64,000 nt of DNA. It comes from Bacillota bacterium. GTDB taxonomy: Bacteria; Bacillota; Clostridia; Christensenellales; SZUA-584. A program made the translations under genes and the position numbers. Positions 53,901 through 60,360 of the stretch are shown here, one piece after another (positions within the stretch are counted from its first letter, which is position 1; each line of letters opens with the position of its first letter). The stretch lies in NCBI GenBank assembly GCA_023397655.1, contig JAEWTW010000009.1, positions 1 through 64,000 on the forward strand, given 5' to 3'. The notes below the pieces were generated by a model. That model had not been told where the DNA came from, searched no databases, and saw nothing but the letters and a program-made list of their open reading frames with translations.

Positions 53901-56252
53901 GAACGACAGCGGCACCGTCAGGCTGCGCCGCAGATTGTCGAATATCTGGTATTTGGCGAGCCGGGACAGCGGGTTCTTCGCACGTCCGTTCTTCGTGCGT
54001 ACCCGGCCGCAGAGCCATGGCAGCAGCTGCCAGTCGCCGCGCGTCCAGCGGTGCTGGCGTTCCTCCCAGGCGATATAGCGCGACGGGCAGCCGTCCATCA
54101 GCACCACATCGGAGAGCAGCGCGCATCGCAGATAATTTCCTTCCAGCAGGTCGTGGCTGAGTATGCGGTTGTCCGGGAACGCCCCCGGAAGCACCTGCAT
54201 GTATGCCGCAAGATTGAATATGCCCTTGCCGGTGAAAATGCCCGTGCCAAACCCGTCCTGATAGACATCCGATGCGGCGCTGGCGTATGTGTCCAGCCCG
54301 CCCTTGCCCGAAAACACCAGCGACAGACGCGACTTGGCGGAATTGACCACATCCACGCCGATGCGCGGCTGCATGATGCCATAACCCCGGCGGACCGTGT
54401 TCGTCACTTCGTCAATCTCAGGCCGGTGCAGCGGGTGTTCCATCGCGCCCACCATCTTCAAAACGGCGTCGCGGGAGAGCGCCGTGTCGGCATCCAGTGT
54501 GATCACATATTTGATATTGGTCGGCAGCCCCTGCGTTACGTGCGTAAACGCGTCCGATCCGCCCGTCAGCAGCGAACAGAAGTCCAGCAACGCACCGCGT
54601 TTGCGTTCATAGCCGCCATACCTGCCGTTTTCTGGTATCCGTATCCGCTTCCGCTGCGCATAAAAAAATATGGGCCGCCCGTATTTCTGGTTCAGCGCTG
54701 CCGCCGTCTGTTCCATCTTTTCGATGATTTCTTCGTCGGAAGCGGCGATCTCATTCTTGTCCTCTTTGAAGTCGGACAGCAGCGTCATGTAAAGATGCGG
54801 CTGCTGGTTGGCCGCAAAGTAGACCTCCATCTTCTCCATCAGCTCCGCGCCGTCGTCCAGCCCCGTCACCAGCGCCGGGATGACCACCATGGTGGCACAG
54901 TCCTCCGTCAGCCCCTCCTTCAGCGCCATCTTGGGCAAAAAGGCCGGCTCGATGAGCAGCGTCATCAGCCGGTTGCTGACCGTTACGGCCACGGTGTATA
55001 TGGGTATCAGGCTGATGATAAAACCCAGTATGCCATACACGGGCGGATGGTTCAGGAAAAGCGGTATGTTCAGCAGCCCCGCGCTCACGATGGTGGACAC
55101 GACCGCGCCGCCCGCATACAGCAGCAGCATATGCCGCCGCACAAATTCGGCGAACCGGGCTCTTATAGGTATGCCGCCCAGCGCCCGCATTAGTTCGTTC
55201 TTTCTGTCCCCCACGATGAATGCGCCCACATGGACGCCGGTTTGGGCAGCCAGCTCCACCGCCGCCCGCGCGACAGCCGGCTCCGACGCTTCTATCCACT
55301 GTGCGATGGCTGTAACGCCGCGGCGGTAGTATTCGCGCGAGTCGTAATCCATGCCTGCATAGTCCGCGTCGGCGGACAGGAACCGGTGGACCATCGATAC
55401 GTTTTCAAATATTGGCTCAAAGTTAACCTTCGCCAGCGTTCTCAAAGAAGCGATGGCGTTGGAGATGTTCAGTATGCTTTTGGCTTGCACGGTGTGCGCC
55501 TGCTTGACCAGCCGCTCCACCGTCAGATCCCTAACCGACAGCCTCATGCCCAGCCGCTCAGCCACGGCGGCCTGATGCGGGCTTTCACGCAGCAGCACCA
55601 TCACGCGCTCCACAAACACGGCGTTGGTCAGGTAGCTCTTATATTCCGTCAGCAGCGCATCCAGACTGCTGTTGTCCTGAGTGGCCCGTTCGCAGAAGCT
55701 GTCCGCCAGCTGCCACAGCTTCAGTATCGCCGCGCACTGCCGTGCCAGCGAGGATACCGCCCGCAGCAGCGCGATTTTGAGCATGTCCACAAACGCCCAC
55801 AGCTCACCGGAGTCCAGCCCGGTATCCTGCTGGAACGCTTCAAGGAATTCCTGTATGTGCTCGGGCGATACGCGGTAGGCGCTGTGCCGCAGCAGCACGG
55901 TCGCGAGCATCAGGCAGCGCGGCTGGTGTGCGTAGCGGCCGCCCAGCATGTGCGGCAGGCGGTACGAATGTTTGTCCAGTTCGATCTGCCGAATCTGTTC
56001 GATGAATAAAAATCGGTTGTCGTAGAACCATTCAGCCAGAGGCGGCAGTTCATCGCCCGCGTGCTTGCGCTGGCGCGCCGCAGAAAAAGCCGCCTCGACA
56101 CGGCGGCGTTCTTCTGCCAGCCCAAAGTGACGGCTGTCCGCTTTTTTAACGGCGACCTTGTCCGAGAGAGAGAGCTGCCGGGCATATTCAAGCAGTTCCT
56201 GCCACGATAGCGTCAGGTCGTCCGATACGGTGATGCCGTTTTTTCTCTGCAT
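47928..56252 (-). CDS. Cyclic beta-1,2-glucan synthase-like giant protein (GT84 + glycoamylase + GH94)
   Basis: A 2774-residue membrane enzyme. In order: an N-terminal helical region (about 1-370); membrane spans (about 385-440); a family 84 glycosyltransferase with VITLDADTALS (near 54480-54505) and QHRWTRGDWQLL; more spans; a glycoamylase-type domain (YWTPDNFQQSP, SWGGTMFEYLMPLL, YMAHHQGMILAS); and a C-terminal GH94 phosphorylase-like part with the catalytic GTGDWNDGMDAV (48855-48895). This matches NdvB/Cgs, which initiate, extend and cyclise beta-1,2-glucans. ATG 56252 follows GGAGGGG; the frame to 56372 overlaps the rnpB terminator. Confidence 0.92.
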   Translation of the reverse strand: MQRKNGITVSDDLTLSWQELLEYARQLSLSDKVAVKKADSRHFGLAEERRRVEAAFSAARQRKHAGDELPPLAEWFYDNRFLFIEQIRQIELDKHSYRLPHMLGGRYAHQPRCLMLATVLLRHSAYRVSPEHIQEFLEAFQQDTGLDSGELWAFVDMLKIALLRAVSSLARQCAAILKLWQLADSFCERATQDNSSLDALLTEYKSYLTNAVFVERVMVLLRESPHQAAVAERLGMRLSVRDLTVERLVKQAHTVQAKSILNISNAIASLRTLAKVNFEPIFENVSMVHRFLSADADYAGMDYDSREYYRRGVTAIAQWIEASEPAVARAAVELAAQTGVHVGAFIVGDRKNELMRALGGIPIRARFAEFVRRHMLLLYAGGAVVSTIVSAGLLNIPLFLNHPPVYGILGFIISLIPIYTVAVTVSNRLMTLLIEPAFLPKMALKEGLTEDCATMVVIPALVTGLDDGAELMEKMEVYFAANQQPHLYMTLLSDFKEDKNEIAASDEEIIEKMEQTAAALNQKYGRPIFFYAQRKRIRIPENGRYGGYERKRGALLDFCSLLTGGSDAFTHVTQGLPTNIKYVITLDADTALSRDAVLKMVGAMEHPLHRPEIDEVTNTVRRGYGIMQPRIGVDVVNSAKSRLSLVFSGKGGLDTYASAASDVYQDGFGTGIFTGKGIFNLAAYMQVLPGAFPDNRILSHDLLEGNYLRCALLSDVVLMDGCPSRYIAWEERQHRWTRGDWQLLPWLCGRVRTKNGRAKNPLSRLAKYQIFDNLRRSLTVPLSFIVILLSQTAFYSSAFFWFISGILPLFIDAILDFVFRMLTLLRNTGKGTTFKDMLYETRTLFELSFYRFAFLPYETYRMLDAIVRTLIRVCFTHKRLLQWVTAAEGDKNAREGAVYHWRRMAAAPALAVVLYVLSVLATHSFSPVAFVVFALWFFAPAIAHAISRPRRARHHELAPEERRYLEDTALKTWRFFEQFSEEAEYYWTPDNFQQSPHKGVAKRTSPTNVAYSMAATVCAFELGFITCAAAVRRLSRCVDGIEKAEKWKGHLYNWYDITNLEPLEPRYISSVDSGNLACYLILVAEALEDMLASPLAAGIAQGLAIISREAQQETSFVINDDVFNAMSSLDMVEGTAGSSLAAYAEQTIAFLARHAVWARVLSAFPSAQLALYADETKALRERLRHISVLEYVEAFHGLLETLSGVMEKAAVRKDNEVLGWVQRMETALGESYVACRRLTLRADRLKRRIAELLNAMDFAELYDADTGLFSIGYSIRQQELSNTHYDLLASEARQTSFIAIAKGDVPEKHWFRLGRPLAVAGESRVLLSWGGTMFEYLMPLLIMKSYDYTLLGETYRSVVEMQMTYGEQRRMPWGISESGYYAFDLQMNYQYKAFGVPGLGMKSGLVRETVITPYATCLALQVKPRAAINNLLRLEKMGAYGRYGFFEALDYTHERLHNDKKKRIVRSYMAHHQGMILASILNALTDGRLQELFHRNTSIKATELLLKEKVPPRSVTMDFAEKPPERQAFAEEIRAVRSYTSLTQYPEAHFLSNNSYTVMLTQYGTGYSSFHGNMISRWESDVLRRAPGIHIYIKDTDTGAVWSAAFLPTCLLAESERVHFEPHKATFVREVNGIETTLEVCVSPECNMEIRSLGIRNNADKTAKLAVTCAFTPALCTERDFEAHPAFAELFVETHAHPDKATVTAQRRGKTLCCAIKALAGGPVELMTDRAYIFGRRNVFGPPACLASPESERDVARAAGIRCGVTVEKGQTAEVSFLIAAGDGLEAVDACLTGVSGAEDVRRVFHLAWTHAQVEMRYLKLEGAQANLFQRIASRTAIRIPSVCGAAGEPAGRETLWKFGLSGDLPVIYMHARGDDSVAGVKIIAKAQEFLSLKGLPADLVVVYDGGDAYLCPLRDKLNELSQAASGRPYNRITTLSAEHISEDDNATLMAAACLVLDGGAPLEPQLKVPAVQRAYAVFERSTAVERAHVPRQLKAFDNGQGGYLNKGMEYCIDVGSRPPLPWSNLLVGEKLGSLVSAGGGGYTWAENARMTRLTPFRNDALTDVPGEGVLVRCDKTGLSFSAAPDQYAKGRYRVIHGFGYTTFERFGGVDTQLTYFVDPQLPVKTGLLRLTNNTDTEQKLSVYYYAEPVLAATVASGIRTRMENGRLLAASPFGEAGKAMFIAMPGEDTRHTVSAYEFFGVPGYNIWPEALKVAELSDSDGCGSTLLALQTRVSLKPGEQRTMELLMGYGDASAAEEMAVHAEDADSAAERLRGVQAHWQRLVGGIRVSTSAKSFDTLVNGWLLYQTYTSRLKGRTGYYQSGGAYGFRDQLQDVLALAYTNPAVTRAHILKCGERQFIEGDVLHWWHEPMSGVRTHITDDKLFLPFVACEYERITGDMGIFGEEVAYLAGKPIPEGRHDLYEAFGISDVRETLFMHCVRAIDSVAFGEHGLPLMGTGDWNDGMDAVGEEGKGESVWLAFFLAEVLRLFIELCRLRGEPGWAEKYRQLRDALRRSIEEYAWDGEWYARAYFDDGTLLGSRTSPECRIDLVSQAWAVLSGAERAQRAYDAAADELVMRDEGVIRLLAPPFDKWDKNPGYIKNYLPGVRENGGQYSHAAAWFVMAAAKLRLKQDALSLFQMMNPINHTRTPAGVEKYKGEPYVMAADVYYTEEHKGRAGWTWYTGTAGWMYQAAIVHLLGMRIERGALSISPCVPDDFGAYTIEYERSGAKYIIEVELIPGYEGDAWLSLEDGERAKSLPLDKSEGIHRIFACWQP

Positions 56253-56314
56253 GAACCCCTCCGTCAAAGATGATGTAATAAACCTATTATTCGCCATGAC
56301 CCAAATATCGATAC

Positions 56315-56348
56315 AAAAAAAGAAGCTTTCGGTTTCTTCGAAAGCTTC
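56315..56348 (-). terminator. Terminator of rnpB
   Basis: GAAGCTTTCG (56322-56331) and CGAAAGCTTC (56339-56348) with a 7-nt loop, followed on the minus strand by seven T. It lies about 18 bp past the RNA 3' end and 60 bp before the glucan-synthase start. Confidence 0.88.
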
Positions 56349-56365
56349 CTTATTGTTAAGGTTTT

Positions 56366-56697
56366 GAGACAAGCCTGTAAGCCGAGTTCTGTCTTAAACG
56401 GCCATCTATCTACGCCTGCAGTTGCCAGCAGGCTCCAGCGATTACATGGGGCGCGGCGGGCAACCGCATGATGCCCACTATCAATCTTGCACCGGACGGG
56501 GTTTACATAGCAGCCAAGTCGCCATGGCTCTGGTGAGCTCTTACCTCACCTTTCCACCCTTGCTCGGCATAAATGCCGGGCGGTATATCTCTGTTGCACT
56601 ATCCTTAGAGTCGCCTCCACCGGGGGTTACCCGGCGTCCTGCCCTGCGGAGCTCGGACTTTCCTCGTCAAAAAATGACGCAGCCGTTCGGCTTGCTC
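56366..56697 (-). ncRNA. rnpB: RNase P RNA, bacterial type A
   Basis: The catalytic RNA that matures tRNA 5' ends. The conserved GAGGAAAGTCC lies at 56655-56665 and the 3' ACAGAACTCGGCTTAC near 56376-56392. Helix P1 forms between GAGCAAGCC at the 5' end and GGCTTGTCTC at the 3' end (56366-56375), which sets both boundaries and a length of about 332 nt. The GGTGGAGGCGACTCTAAGG and GTGCAACAGAGATA blocks of the core are also present. Confidence 0.93.
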
Positions 56698-56705
56698 AAA
56701 AACTG

Positions 56706-56734
56706 ATTATAACAGATATAGTATGCGGCCGCAA
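56706..56734 (-). promoter_or_regulatory. rnpB promoter overlapping the stop codon of the upstream gene
   Basis: Minus strand TTGCGG (56729-56734), 17-bp spacer, TATAAT (56706-56711) with TGT as extended -10. The TAA stop of the zinc-ribbon gene is inside this TATAAT. Initiation about 8-9 nt downstream gives the G that starts helix P1. Confidence 0.75.
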
Positions 56735-57429
56735 TTCTCGCATTCCACGATAGCGTCCGATTTTTTAAGCTTAGCAAGGTCACGCGAGGGCAATTCCATG
56801 TTACAGCCCATGCATCGTCCGTCTTTGAGCATCGTGACCGGCATCGGGCGGTTCTGTTTGACGCGGTTATACCGCGCGAGCAACGTGGGTTCCACCTTAG
56901 CGGCTGATTGTTCTGCCGCCTTACGCAGACGGTCGAGCTCTTCCGCGCCTGCGCGCAGTTCGTCCTCGTGCTGCTTTTTCAGCTCGGCAAAGTCTTTCTG
57001 CGCTTGGCTGACATGGGTCAGTATCGTCTTCAAACGCGCGGCCGATTCCTCCGCCTTGGATTGAACCATCACAGCGCGGCGCTTTTGCTTCACGATGTTA
57101 TCATACGTCGTCTCGTATTCATGGACCAAGTCTTTGACGACGTTATAGTCCATTTCATCGAGTTCCAGCTCCTCGTACTGACTGATATCCTTATGCTTCT
57201 TGTTCAGAAGCTCCATCATTTTGTCGTACTGCGCGTCGATTTCAAGAAGCGCGTTCTGCTCCACGAGCGCACGGTTCTCCATTTCCCGCAATACAGCCTG
57301 CTGCTTTTTCAAATAGTTCTGCAGCTTTATGAGCTGTTTCCTGGTGGGCGTGTTTTTCAATTGTGTCTCATAAGCTTCCAGTTGCATGTCCGCCTGCTGG
57401 TACTCATAAAGCAACGCCAGTTTATCCAA
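56707..57429 (-). CDS. Coiled-coil zinc-ribbon protein (DUF164/CT398-like)
   Basis: A protein of about 240 residues: a long antiparallel coiled coil (about 10-190, with KAEESAARLKTILTHVSQAQK) and a C-terminal C4 zinc ribbon (DGRCMGCNMELP and VECENCGRIL). Homologues such as CT398 have been linked to sigma-54 and secretion partners, but the general role is unknown. TTG 57429 is preferred over TTG 57438, since AGAGG would touch the latter. It lies downstream of nif3 in the dnaG-rpoD cluster and runs into the rnpB promoter. Confidence 0.88.
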   Translation of the reverse strand: MDKLALLYEYQQADMQLEAYETQLKNTPTRKQLIKLQNYLKKQQAVLREMENRALVEQNALLEIDAQYDKMMELLNKKHKDISQYEELELDEMDYNVVKDLVHEYETTYDNIVKQKRRAVMVQSKAEESAARLKTILTHVSQAQKDFAELKKQHEDELRAGAEELDRLRKAAEQSAAKVEPTLLARYNRVKQNRPMPVTMLKDGRCMGCNMELPSRDLAKLKKSDAIVECENCGRILYLL

Positions 57430-57453
57430 ATATAACAATCCTCTCTGCGCCTG

Positions 57454-58242
57454 TCAAAATGTGATATACGGCGCTTCTTCGCACTTGGCCCTTTTTAAGC
57501 CTAAATGTAATTGTACCTCATTAAGGCTTGATTGTAAACTCATAAATATCTCGTCCACGAAGCCGTGTTCGGTGGCATAGTGCCCCGCCTCCGCCAGCAG
57601 CATGCCCATCGCCGCAGCTTCAATGAAATGATGGTGCTTGGCTTCGCCCGTCACCAGCGCATCTGCGCCCGCCGCTTTAGCCGCCGCCGCGAAGTCGCCG
57701 CCGCTGCCCCCCAGCACCGCCACGGTGCGAATCTGCTTGTCTAGCCCGCCGGATATCCGTACCGCGTCCGCCTCCAAAGCGCGCTTCACATGCGCCGCGA
57801 AGGCCTCCCCGTTCATCGCTTCCTTCAGTGCACCCACGCGCATCAGGCCATCTTCCGGCCCCGGCGCAATGCGCACGTCCGTCAAGCCCAGCTTTTGCGC
57901 CAGCATATCGTTGATGCCGCCCTGCACCTTGTCGAACGTGGTATGCGCAGCGTACAGCGAGATGCCATGGCGCACCAGTTTCATGATCACCGCGTCCGTT
58001 GGTTGACGGCAGTCCAGCGCTTTCACGGGCGAAAACAGTGTGGGATGGTGCGCCAGTATCATGTCGAACCCGCCCGCGACCGCCTCGTCTGCCACCGGCA
58101 TCGTGGCGTCCAGCGCGATGAGCACGCGCTCCACCGTCTCGCCGCAGCGCAGTAGCAAACCGCTGTTGTCCCAGTCGGAGGCGAGCTCCGGCGGCGCGGC
58201 TTTTTCCACCAGCCGCACAAATTCGTCCATCGTCACAGCCAT
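57454..58242 (-). CDS. Nif3-like dinuclear metal-center protein
   Basis: A 262-residue NIF3/DUF34 protein with metal ligands in ILAHHPTLFSPVK (HH, about residues 65-66), YAAHTTFDKVQGG and the C-terminal LAEAGHYATEHGF. It lacks the PII-like insert of the longer Bacillus YqfO and so is the short form. Function in bacteria is unsettled. GAGGAGGTG precedes ATG 58242, which overlaps the end of trmK by 10 bp. Confidence 0.92.
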   Translation of the reverse strand: MAVTMDEFVRLVEKAAPPELASDWDNSGLLLRCGETVERVLIALDATMPVADEAVAGGFDMILAHHPTLFSPVKALDCRQPTDAVIMKLVRHGISLYAAHTTFDKVQGGINDMLAQKLGLTDVRIAPGPEDGLMRVGALKEAMNGEAFAAHVKRALEADAVRISGGLDKQIRTVAVLGGSGGDFAAAAKAAGADALVTGEAKHHHFIEAAAMGMLLAEAGHYATEHGFVDEIFMSLQSSLNEVQLHLGLKRAKCEEAPYITF

Positions 58243-58916
58243 CTTAACACCTCCTCATATTGCGTCAGCTTCTCTTCCGCCTCGGCCAGCAGCTCGGCCT
58301 TACGGAGCGATTTCGCTCGCTGCAGGCGGCTGCGTATTTCCTTCGTTTTCCGTATGCGCTTTTCGACCAGACGCCGCAGCGCCTCCGGCTTTTTTTGCAG
58401 CAGCACCGGCCCGAACTCGCGCTCCACCGCAGTCAGTTCGGCGCTCTGCCCCCTTGCCAGCCGCATGACGGGGTAAAAGTGCCCCTTCTCTTCCACCAGC
58501 GTCTCGTCGTCGAAACGGTAGCCGTTTTGCGCCAGCCAGCCGCGCAGCACGTCGGCGGAGGTGTGGCAGGACAGCACCAGCGTATCCGGCGCTTTGTCCT
58601 TGTCCGCGTCCAGTATGGACACGATCAGCTCGCCGCCCATGCCGGCGATCACCGCTGCGTCCGCTTCGCCCGCGGTCAGTATGCCAAGGCCGCTGCCTGC
58701 GCGCGCGTCGATTCGGCCGCTCAGGCCTTTTGCATCAGCCAGCCGCCGCGCCTTGTCCAGTGATTTGATGCTGATGTCGCCGCAGACCACGCGCTGCGCA
58801 CGGCCCTGCTGCACCAGCCACACCGCCAGCTTTCCGTGGTCGCAGCCGATGTCCGCCACCGTGCCCCTATGCGGCACCATCTCCGCGATGGCTCTCAGCC
58901 TGCCGGACAGCTCCAT
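58233..58916 (-). CDS. trmK: tRNA (adenine22-N1)-methyltransferase
   Basis: A class I SAM-dependent enzyme modifying A22 of tRNAs. The 227-residue protein starts LSGRLRAIAEMVP and shows the SAM loop VADIGCDHGKLAVWL (about 18-32), VCGDISIKSLDKAR, VIAGMGGELIVSIL and a C-terminal coiled coil. GGAGGAAAG precedes ATG 58916. The order rpoD-trmK-nif3 is common in Firmicutes. Confidence 0.93.
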   Translation of the reverse strand: MELSGRLRAIAEMVPHRGTVADIGCDHGKLAVWLVQQGRAQRVVCGDISIKSLDKARRLADAKGLSGRIDARAGSGLGILTAGEADAAVIAGMGGELIVSILDADKDKAPDTLVLSCHTSADVLRGWLAQNGYRFDDETLVEEKGHFYPVMRLARGQSAELTAVEREFGPVLLQKKPEALRRLVEKRIRKTKEIRSRLQRAKSLRKAELLAEAEEKLTQYEEVLRWL

Positions 58917-59018
58917 CTTTCCTCCTGAGATTTTTATTTAGACCATGAGGGCAGTGCCCAAAGGTCTTATGCCCTTAACCCAAATCCCACAATCACCCAT
59001 TAACAGCCGAAAGCGTTT

Positions 59019-59052
59019 AAAAAGGCAGTCCCGGTTATGACAGGGCTGCCTT
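59019..59052 (-). terminator. Terminator of rpoD
   Basis: AAGGCAG...CTGCCTT stem (59022-59052) with a short loop and T-run on the minus strand. The remaining ~100 bp to trmK show no recognisable gene; trmK and nif3 may have their own promoter here. Confidence 0.7.
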
Positions 59053-59075
59053 CACAAAGCTTGTTCCGTTTCCGC

Positions 59076-60329
59076 TTAATCCAGAAAATCGCGCAGCTTC
59101 TTGCTCCGGCTGGGATGCCGCAGCTTGCGCAGCGCCTTCGCTTCTATCTGGCGGATACGCTCGCGGGTCACCATGAACTCCTTGCCCACTTCCTCCAGCG
59201 TGCGCGCGCGCCCGTCGTCCAGCCCGAACCGCAGCCGCAGCACCTTCTCTTCACGCGGGGTGAGCGTGTCCAGCACGTCCATCAGCTGTTCCTTGAGCAG
59301 CGTGAAGGCCGCCGCTTCCGCGGGTGCCGGCGCGTCGTCGTCTGGAATGAAATCTCCGAGATGGCTGTCCTCTTCCTCGCCGATGGGCGTTTCCAGGGAC
59401 ACCGGCTCCTGCGCGATCTTGATGATCTCGCGGACCTTGTCCTCGCTGATGTCCATTTCCCGCGCCACTTCCTCGGGCAGCGGGTCCCGCCCGTACTGCT
59501 GCAGCAACTGCCGGGAAACTCTGATCAACTTGTTGATGGTCTCCACCATGTGCACCGGAATGCGTATGGTACGCGCCTGATCGGCAATCGCGCGGGTTAT
59601 GGCCTGACGAATCCACCACGTGGCATATGTAGAGAACTTATAGCCCTTGGTGTAGTCGAACTTCTCAACGGCCTTAATGAGACCGAGATTGCCCTCCTGA
59701 ATCAGGTCAAGGAACAGCATGCCGCGCCCCACATAGCGCTTGGCGATGCTGACCACCAGACGCAGGTTAGCTTCTGCCAGCTTGCGCTTGGCTGCGTCCT
59801 CGCCCAAAGCCATCTGCTTGGCCAGCTCCACTTCCTCGTCCGCGGACAACAGGTTGACCTTGCCGATCTCCTTTAAGTACATGCGGACAGGATCGTCAAT
59901 ACTGACGCCTTCCGGTATGGACAGGTCGATATCCGCGTCGACATCCTCTTCATCTTCGATGAGGTCCTTGTCCATCTCGGAATCGATCACATCGATTTTC
60001 ATCTCTTCAAGTGCACCCAGCAGCTTGTCAAGATTCTCCGCGTCGATTTCGGCGCCGTCCAGCGCGTCGTTGATCTCTTTGTAGGTTAATACACCCTTTT
60101 TCTTCCCCGTCTCGATGACATCCTTGAGCTTCTCGTCCTTATCGTTCTGAGTCAACATGCCCAAAGCCTGTATCTTGGCGAGATTCTCCTTCGAGAGGGT
60201 CATATCCACCGTATTTTCCTCGTTCATGAGCTGCCGGCTGTTAGAACCAGTCTGTGTTTCACTTTCGGGCGTAAGGCCCTCAGCAGGCTTGCCTGTCATC
60301 TTTGGCTCGGCAGCCATTTTCTTGTTCAA
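59076..60329 (-). CDS. rpoD: Primary sigma factor SigA/RpoD
   Basis: The housekeeping sigma factor. Region 1.1 is at about 30-110, an acidic linker (IEDEEDVDADID) follows, then region 2 (DPVRMYLKEIG, LRLVVSIAKRYVGRGMLFLDLIQEGNLGLIKAVEKFDY, abbreviated: FLDLIQEGNLGLI; YATWWIRQAI for -10 recognition), region 3 (IRIPVHMVETINKL) and region 4 (LTPREEKVLRLRFGL, TRERIRQIEAKALRKLR for -35). The start is TTG 60329 with AGGGTGA upstream. It follows dnaG by 31 bp. Confidence 0.96.
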   Translation of the reverse strand: MNKKMAAEPKMTGKPAEGLTPESETQTGSNSRQLMNEENTVDMTLSKENLAKIQALGMLTQNDKDEKLKDVIETGKKKGVLTYKEINDALDGAEIDAENLDKLLGALEEMKIDVIDSEMDKDLIEDEEDVDADIDLSIPEGVSIDDPVRMYLKEIGKVNLLSADEEVELAKQMALGEDAAKRKLAEANLRLVVSIAKRYVGRGMLFLDLIQEGNLGLIKAVEKFDYTKGYKFSTYATWWIRQAITRAIADQARTIRIPVHMVETINKLIRVSRQLLQQYGRDPLPEEVAREMDISEDKVREIIKIAQEPVSLETPIGEEEDSHLGDFIPDDDAPAPAEAAAFTLLKEQLMDVLDTLTPREEKVLRLRFGLDDGRARTLEEVGKEFMVTRERIRQIEAKALRKLRHPSRSKKLRDFLD

Positions 60330-60360
60330 AATTTAATCACCCTATTCAATAATATCCCTT

